DNA from: Amanita rubescens
Lineage: Eukaryota > Basidiomycota > Agaricomycetes > Agaricales > Amanitaceae
NCBI GenBank assembly: GCA_015039365.1
Contig: WION01000122.1
Location: forward strand, 62,001-126,000
DNA length: 64,000 nucleotides
Reading direction: 5' to 3'
In this document: piece by piece, positions 57,372-64,000 of the stretch
Layout: every line of letters starts with the position of its first letter
How positions within the stretch are numbered: position 1 is the stretch's first letter
Notes under the pieces: model-generated
The model's database searches: none
Told to the model about the DNA's origin: nothing
The model's input: only the letters and a program-made list of their open reading frames with translations
Position numbers and translations under genes: made by a program

Positions 57372-57993
57372 CGTTGGTGCTCATTAATTGAAGCTGGACG
57401 GGCCCGACTTCATTTCTTTCGAAGGAGAGGGGTGAAGGACAATGATGAGCAGGGTAATGGGCTGGAACTGCAGCGGGCTCGGCAAACGCAAGCATATTCG
57501 ATATGATTGGAAGACAGCCTAGAGGCGATAAAGTTAAAATCTGGAAAAGCTTGTTCCACACGCGGGGCAGTCGTGGCTCATGGTTTACGCCTAGGTCGAC
57601 TAACGCTGGACCGAGAAAACACTGCAAAAGATGAGGTGCAAGCAAGAGGCGTTGTAGAAACGCGTTATTATGTGGAATAACATTTCTTCCTAATGACGCC
57701 TATGGTGTGAATTCCAGAAAGGCACCGCCCTTAGACATTTGACAAGCACGGCGAGATTGAGAAATCTTCAGACGACGCCCGCGACATCCTGCATAATCAT
57801 ATTAATCCTAACACTCATTCGCTCTCAATGATGGGGCGATTCAACGTTATGTACCATGTGCTGTAACAAAATAAGTAGATGAAAATCGATCAGATACAGC
57901 TCCCTCCAAGTTACTAAACGAATTCACTGTATTCACGGCCCATCCGTCATCGTCTTCGCCATCTTCACCTTACCTTTGCCGATTTCAATCATT
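57372..57993. other. Convergent intergenic stretch
   Basis: Between the second membrane-protein gene and the minus-strand F-box gene. Frames present are short and without motif. Confidence 0.4.
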
Positions 57994-59382
57994 TCAATGA
58001 TCATCTTCGCCATCATCCTCCTCATCCTCATCCTCTTCTTCGCCATCTTCATCATTTTCAAGCTCTATCCACTGCATTCCGGGCCAGAAATCTTCAGAGA
58101 CAGTCCAATCAGAGTTAAGCCGCTCCGACCACGTCAGGTTCCTGTGTGTTTGATGGCAGGAGAGCGTGATTATTCCTAAATTCGGGTGTGCTTGTCCCAG
58201 ACCCTTCTGTAAGCAAGATTGTAGATCGGTTGAGAACTGCCCGAACATCTGATCCCCGAGGTCCAGGAAGTAGAAATAAAAGTGCACGTCAAGCTCGCCA
58301 AAGACTACTAATCGTTTAAGAAATTCGGGACACCGCCACAGCCTCTGTCAATGGATGATCAATGCAAGAATGAAATGAAATAGCCGATAGCTTACCTGTA
58401 TAGAATTTTCATGGATGGTAAATGTTAAACTTTTCATAAGAATAGAGTCATCCTCTATGAAAACCGGAATCGCCTCCATCATTTCGCTCAGCAAATCGAT
58501 GTTCTCGCTTGAAATCCCAAGGAGGCAAATTGATAGCTCGTAATATCTGGCCCAGTAACTCGAAGAATCAGTAGGCCACTGCCTTTGCGATTTTAAGATC
58601 TCTTGGCATGCTCGGAGCACATTTCCAGGACAATAAAAGGAAGGAATCAGGGTGATTGCAGAGTCGTTATAGAGAGAACAATTTAGCAAAAAAACCAAGG
58701 CATTGTGCGACGGCGAGATGGATTTCGATGGAGGGCCTTGATTTTTGTCCAAAGATGCGCATCCGAGTACTCGAGGCCGGTGTAATGTATTCCGAGGATT
58801 TGTAGATGGGGATTATTGACAATAATCCCATCGAGATCATGGTAATATTCAAGGAATAGCGTATGGAGCCTGAAGTGACCGTCTCTGTATGGCGCCGAAT
58901 GGTTGTAGGTCAACAATCATGCCACGTGTCATCACTACGACGAACCTGATTACTTCGCTTATTCTCCCCTCGGATAGATCTCCCATAGGAAGATATAAAA
59001 CGCGAAAGTCGATCAGGTTGGACATCTTTCCAAGGGCCTCGGCGAGCTTGATCAAAACTAACTGAAGCGCTTTGGTGTGGGTGTTATATAGCTCGGTAGT
59101 TTCCAGTTCAACGTAAAAAGTCTTCACAATCGACGCTTTCTGTGGGTAAGCGGTCAACGTATGCAACAGCGATCTATCTTCTTTCAACGCCAGTGGAACC
59201 CTATTGTCGGATAATATAGCCATTTCGGCTGGCCCTGCACTAAATTCGATGTGGCTGTACAGAACGTGCTCTGCCACATGTCGTAGCGAAATATTTACCC
59301 TGGAAAAAACGGCCAAATCTTTAGGTGAGCAGAGTCGCAATATATCAACCTGTATCTCAAGAGGAAGGCCAGCAAGACGCAT
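57994..59382 (-). pseudogene. F-box protein 4, frameshifted at a T-run
   Basis: Starts MRLAGLPLEIQVDILRLCSP with the same F-box family as 46.8-51.8 kb. Exon 1 ends EVIR; a 59-bp intron is followed by DGHFRLHTLFLEYYHDLDG, matching the GGYFKL segment. A run of seven T near 58,690 makes the frame switch from MPWFFC-stop to LVFLLNC, where the relatives have FFLLD; one extra T would keep it open. The rest (GISSENIDLLSEMMEAI, then NSIQ joined to RLWRCPEFLKRL) is intact, and the protein would end in a strongly acidic tail (EDGEEEDEDEEDDGEDD). This could be a real frameshift or a homopolymer sequencing error. Confidence 0.7.
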
Positions 59383-60223
59383 ACTGCTGAGGACGATGGC
59401 GTATGAATGCAGAAGCATTGTGCGCGGCAAACTTATTTCCGAGGCCGAGTGAAACGAAGGACTCGGTTTTATTCCGAAACTTGAGCCGCTTTTATTTCCT
59501 TTTTGGTAAGCGCCGGTAATTACCGAATAAACAAATACACGCACATACTAACAAACAGCCTCGGACCTGCCGTGCACAGCAGCGGCCCATAATTCCAAGT
59601 TCAGTTTTAACCTCCGCCCGGCTCGCCTCGGATCCAAGGTCACTATGCCAGTGTTGGATGATACCAGCTCCTTTCACGTTCAATAATCTGCATTGCAACA
59701 GTAATCGGTATAATCACAACAGGAGGGAGAAAAGCGCTTTCTATGCATATAATACAACCACTGACACGACTCGGTATGACGGTCCGTATCGGACAATATC
59801 TAATTACATTTAATTATCATTGTGATCTACCGTGATCCGCCGTGATCCGCCGCGATCGAGCGTGAATCGGCGTGATCCGTCGTGATCTATCATGCCCCGC
59901 CGTGCTTCATCGTGCATACCCATCGTGCATGCCTGTCGTGACCTTTCGATCATCGTAGCCCTTCAGGTCACTCCGATCCCGGTACATGTTGAGGAAAATC
60001 TTGACACTGAGGGTCACCCAGTGAGCTGGCGGTCGGCAGTAGCACCTTGCATATCGACCAATACCTATTCACTGTGCTCGTTGTTCATCGTTACCGGAAA
60101 AATAATATGGCAATGCCCACCTGACATCCCCCAGCCGTGTGACTATAGCGGCAAAAGTAAAACAGAGTAGCGCCGTGACAAACAGAAAAAATTCCCTTCC
60201 CCTCTCTTCCTCGTTTCTTCGTC
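59383..60223. other. Divergent intergenic stretch
   Basis: Between F-box gene 4 and the HECT-like gene. Holds the minisatellite at 59,821-59,940; otherwise nothing recognised. Confidence 0.4.
59821..59940. repeat. 10-bp minisatellite, unit CGTGATCCGC
   Basis: Nine or more degenerate tandem units in exact 10-base register from 59,821 to about 59,910 (TGTGATCTAC, CGTGATCCGC twice, CGCGATCGAG, CGTGAATCGG, CGTGATCCGT and so on), then less regular CGTGC-type units. Confidence 0.8.
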
Positions 60224-63200
60224 ATGCCCATAACCACCTCTGTCGCTGAGCTGTTTCCTCTCATCCCTCGTGATCGTTGCACACAATGCACGACAGTGTG
60301 CGCGGGTGCCACCTTTGGACAAGTAAGTGATTTCTATGCTTCCCAGTCTATGAGCACACCTTATCTTGCTTAGTTCTTTGTTCAACGTCATGAACCAATA
60401 AACGCTACGGAGCTTTGCGGTTGCGGCCACCCTTACTGGCAGCATTATATCACCCAACCGGCGATTCGATTGGCTCCTAATGCATCGAGTGTGTCAGCCG
60501 TAGCTCGTGGTAACTGTCAAGCGACTGGATGTGGAGGCTTCATTCCTTTGGTAACGATCAATACAACACAAGTTTTCATCTGAATAATCAACACTTACAG
60601 TCATCAATGTCCACAACGATGACCTTGCAAACTCTTTGCGCTTGTGGCGCACCTTATCTTCAGCATACTCGGGACATACCAGAGTCAGTCCATAATTCTC
60701 TTTCTTTCACGACAGCAGACTCACCTTTTGTTTATCTCTAAGTGTGGCTCCTCCACCCCGAATATCAAATACCCACGCCGCGCCTGGCCATCTCACTCCA
60801 GCCCAAATTGAGACGCCTCTACCTGCGCTACCCACAGGTGTCACGACTGGAATCCCAACACCACTCGCCGCGGTACGCACAGTTGGGACGTACAGCCCTG
60901 CATTTGTCACCCCTGTTGCATCATCACTTTCTGCATCTCAGCAGCGTCAAGTTTCTGCCACTAGGACCCGCCGCGCCGGCACGAGTGGTTTTGGATACAA
61001 TCCAAGCCAGGGTCCAACACCCGGCCCACCCACCACCATCCCTTCAAGAAAGGGCAAAAGGACAATGGCGATGCCCTTGCCGTCGAAACTTAAATGTGCA
61101 ATAATACCTTTCGCGGTATTCAATCAATTGTTAATTCTTTAGATCAGATGTACTTACGAATTTAACCGTTTAGAACCGCACCAACTCTGAGACTCCCTGT
61201 CCTCCGAATATGTTCCGCCTTACTGACATCCAACGTGATCAGTTGCTTCCGCAGCTTGCGAAGTGGAACCTTGTCATCCCACTTACGGAACCAGAACAGT
61301 CAGAAACTATATGGGAAGTACTTGATGAAACTATTACTCACCATCTCCAGGCGCATAATATTACTATCGAACAACCTCCTGCTTTGCAGGACCATCCCTA
61401 CTTCAACCTTTCATGGTCCGTCTGCCAAGCCGCGCGTACCAACAAAACGGGAATCAGCAATTATACCCCGTCGACGCCTCCCCAGTATGCTTTTACGTTT
61501 AATTATTTGCAGGGGCTAGCATGGCCCGATCCAATCGAGGAAGGCTACGGTGTGTTTTTTGTCGGTCAGTTATTCCATTTTACTACCGTCATCCAAGGCT
61601 GAATCAACCTACCCCCATCAGCTCCCCGTAAAAACCACCTCCGAGGGCCACTACCAGAATCAAGTGATCTCAGCCACCATCCCTGTTGGCCATGGCGGGT
61701 TGTATCTCCTTTCCATGACTGGCTCAGGTTTGGAGGCGAGAACGATCTCTACCAAGCAAATTCCTGCATAGTTGAGTGTCAAATTAATGACGGAGGGGCT
61801 AGCGGCGATGACGATGAAGTAAGTTTGACCGTGTGTCGGCACCTCCATTTTCTCCTGACTGTTTGTTAGTTTCAACCATCTCCTGTTACCCGCAAGCGCT
61901 ACTTACCTCCGATTGTTCATCCTCGGCCCGTTCGCCGCGTTCGTTTGGATAGCGGGCCTGGTCAATCTCAACCTCCCCTCCCATCATTTCTTTCTGAATC
62001 TCGTGTCCCCTCGTCATCTCAGGCTGTCGTAACCGAACCACTCTTTACACCCGACAGTCCACCTGCTGAATGCTCACGCCACGATAGCCGTTCTCCCACC
62101 CCTCCACCTATTTTATTGCGGCCCGCACTCGATGATCGCCTACCCGATTCGGTCATCCGTCAGTGGCAAGACTCCCTTCAGATAAAACGGGAAGTAACAA
62201 GGGCACCGACACCGCACATAAAGGGGCCAAAAGCCACTGATCTTGCGACATTTCTTATTAGCGCAGTCTACGCACTTGCCAAACAAGAACCCGTACCAGA
62301 AAAAGACAATGAATTAGGCGTGACTTCTAACCATATCAAAACCCTTTATTCCTTATTTAAACCGTTCCCAACTTTCATCGTGTAAGAGCCTTCTCGCGTC
62401 TATCCGCTTTCATGCTCTAAATCCTCTTAAGAACTGAGATCTCCGTAACTGACCTTGGAATTGACACTTCCGGAAACGGCCTTCTCCGTACTGTATTTCA
62501 ATCAGCGCTACAGCAATCTACAAAATCCCACAGGTGGATCCCCAGTGTGAACAAGGGATACCATAAGCTTCACTTATCTCGGAACCCGGACCTTGATATA
62601 GTTAATCAAACTATAGACTACAAGGTTGAAGGGCACATTGCTGCGCTTTTCACTACACACCTCGCTATTGGTCCCGATCCCATCTCTCCCTTTGTCATTC
62701 TCGCCGCCACCTTAACTAAGTTGGAAGAATTTGAATTTGATGTGGAGTTTGCGAGGGCTATGATCCCAGATGAAGACCTTTTGAACAAGGTAGAACACAT
62801 TATTAACTTACCTGTTGGCAAGATCGACGCGACCGACATGTCAAAAGATTGGTTACATTCCCTGGCCTCGGATATTGAACTCCCTGTAAGTGCAACCATT
62901 GACCGCTAAACCAGAACACGCCTGATGTCTTTCAGGCAAACCATTTGACGCAATCACGCCCGGTTGAGGCACACCAGAAAATGCAGAAGCAAATGCTTGC
63001 GTACTACCTCATCGGTGATCGTGACCCTTGGAAGCATACAAATTTCCAAGCGTTCAAAGAGGGTTTCAATTCCATCGCATCCGGTCCCTTTCTAAAGGTA
63101 AGTTCATAGTCCAAACCAAGTTGATCTATCTCACGTTGACTAGTTTCCACTTGCGCGATGGGACGAGCCTCGGTACCTCCAACGTTTCCTCGCCACTCTA

Positions 63201-63752
63201 TATAATCGTCGCATTGAAATCCCCGGAGACGTCATTCCGCTAATTCGTTGGCATGCTACAGATGTGGACGATCCCGCAACTTACAACCTTTGCTGCCTGT
63301 TCATCATGCGGTTTACGCGTTGGATCGAAGGAATCGGGCACCCTCGTGAGACGAAAGATAACCTTGTAACTTCGCAGCAATACGCGCAAGCACGACTCGA
63401 CCGTGGTCTACGAGCAAGGCTCTTTCATCAGGTGGTTACGGGGTGCTCATTGAAACTAAATTTGCAGGATGAGTTTATCAATGTATGGGAAAGAATGTTC
63501 TTCACGTCAACCATATTCACAACATAATAGATCCGCTTGGCTTACCGGCCACTTGTCCGTGATGAAGACACCATCAAGTTTTCCGTTTGCACAAATACGA
63601 TCTATCTCAACATCAACAAAGAAATAGCCCGTCTTCTGGTCCAACCCGGCCTATTATACCGTCACGATGCTAAAGGAAAGGAAGTCTGTACGGAGTTTGA
63701 CATGTGGTGGCACGCGCAAATGATTCTTGGAGATGATTTTAACAGAGCTTGA
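60224..63752 (+). CDS. Large Cys-rich, HECT-like multi-exon protein
   Basis: Complete model with about ten introns. Exon 1 (60224-60322) begins MPITTSVAELFPLIPRDRC; C-x-x-C and C-x-C clusters (CTQCTTVC, LCGCGHPYWQ, CQATGCGGF, LCACGAPYLQH) suggest an N-terminal metal-binding part. A Pro/Ser/Thr-rich linker follows. A stop near 61,600 lies in a 57-bp GTCAGT-ATCAG intron whose removal joins FFV to APRKNH. The central part has GLLRTVFQSALQQ, HRWIPSVNKGYHKLHLS and EGHIAALFTTHL; the C-terminal part has RYLQRFLATLYNRRIEIP, TYNLCCLFIMRF, a sequence ending EFDMWWHAQMI. This last region resembles the HECT-like proteins that Agaricomycetes carry in many copies. Catalytic activity as an E3 ligase is not shown: I do not see an obvious conserved catalytic Cys. 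Confidence 0.75.
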
Positions 63753-64000
63753 GCACGCGATAAAAACACACACGTACGTATATAGATTAGTTAATGGTTG
63801 AGCATGCGGTCGTTGCGCAATACAGGCTGCCTCCTCCCATGTTTACAGATCGTCAGTGTCCGAGAGAAGTGATGTCAATCCCAAGGGCGACAGCTATGCA
63901 GCCTTGACACTTGCACATGAGCAGGCGACTCGAGGTCTAACCTACGTGAGCGACAACTGTCTAACTCAAAAAATCCGCACTAGTACGCCCCTCCCTTGAC
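63753..64000. other. No supported gene at the right edge
   Basis: Downstream of the HECT-like gene; nothing recognisable before the window ends. Confidence 0.35.

Noticed and set aside
1..64000. CRISPR array, bacterial operons or ribosome binding sites
   Set aside because: The window is clearly eukaryotic: spliceosomal introns in every large gene, and no regularly spaced repeat-spacer array.

Overview
The window is fungal nuclear DNA, almost certainly from a mushroom-forming basidiomycete (Agaricomycetes). Genes are broken by many 46-66 bp GT-AG introns, and the families are typical of that class: orsellinate-type non-reducing PKS, DUF2235 hydrolase, GFA-domain proteins, expanded 7TM proteins, F-box/LRR arrays, FunK1-like kinases and a HECT-like protein. 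All gene models were built by eye, by joining open frames at splice signals and checking that the phase stays open. Family names come from recognised motifs; no database search was run.

Layout. 0-1.1 kb: 3'-truncated F-box/LRR gene (-). 1.9-6 kb: 7TM gene A (-) with its repeats and a GFA relic. 6.1-13.1 kb: FAD monooxygenase, a small unknown gene and a DUF2235 hydrolase, all +. 13.3-20.1 kb: a complete nine-exon non-reducing PKS (-), SAT-KS-AT-PT-ACP-ACP-TE, converging on the DUF2235 gene. 22-46 kb: a repeat-rich island built from repeated copies of a two-gene cassette, a zinc-binding GFA-domain gene followed about 1 kb later by a 7TM gene. Five further 7TM copies (B-F) look intact. One GFA gene is intact; the others are relics. 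A seventh 7TM copy is truncated and abuts a 1.8-kb element with imperfect terminal inverted repeats. Inside the island, at 29.4-31.3 kb, lies a decayed gene joining a Crinkler-type N-terminal domain to a FunK1-like kinase. 46.8-51.8 kb: three tandem F-box genes. 52.2-53.6 kb: AMID/FSP1-like NAD(P)H oxidoreductase (-). 54.8-57.4 kb: tandem pair of unknown multipass membrane proteins. 58-59.4 kb: a fourth F-box gene (-) with a homopolymer frameshift. 60.2-63.8 kb: a complete multi-exon Cys-rich/HECT-like protein.

How the genes may work together. The PKS and FAD monooxygenase are a plausible minimal aromatic polyketide pathway, with the monooxygenase hydroxylating an orsellinate-like product; this is inference. 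The 7TM copies share a TATA-like element in the same place and keep their splice sites, while the linked GFA copies decay, so selection seems to retain the membrane protein rather than the pair. The two flanks of the PKS region carry inverted copies of the same cassette material, so the biosynthetic genes sit as an island between related repeats.
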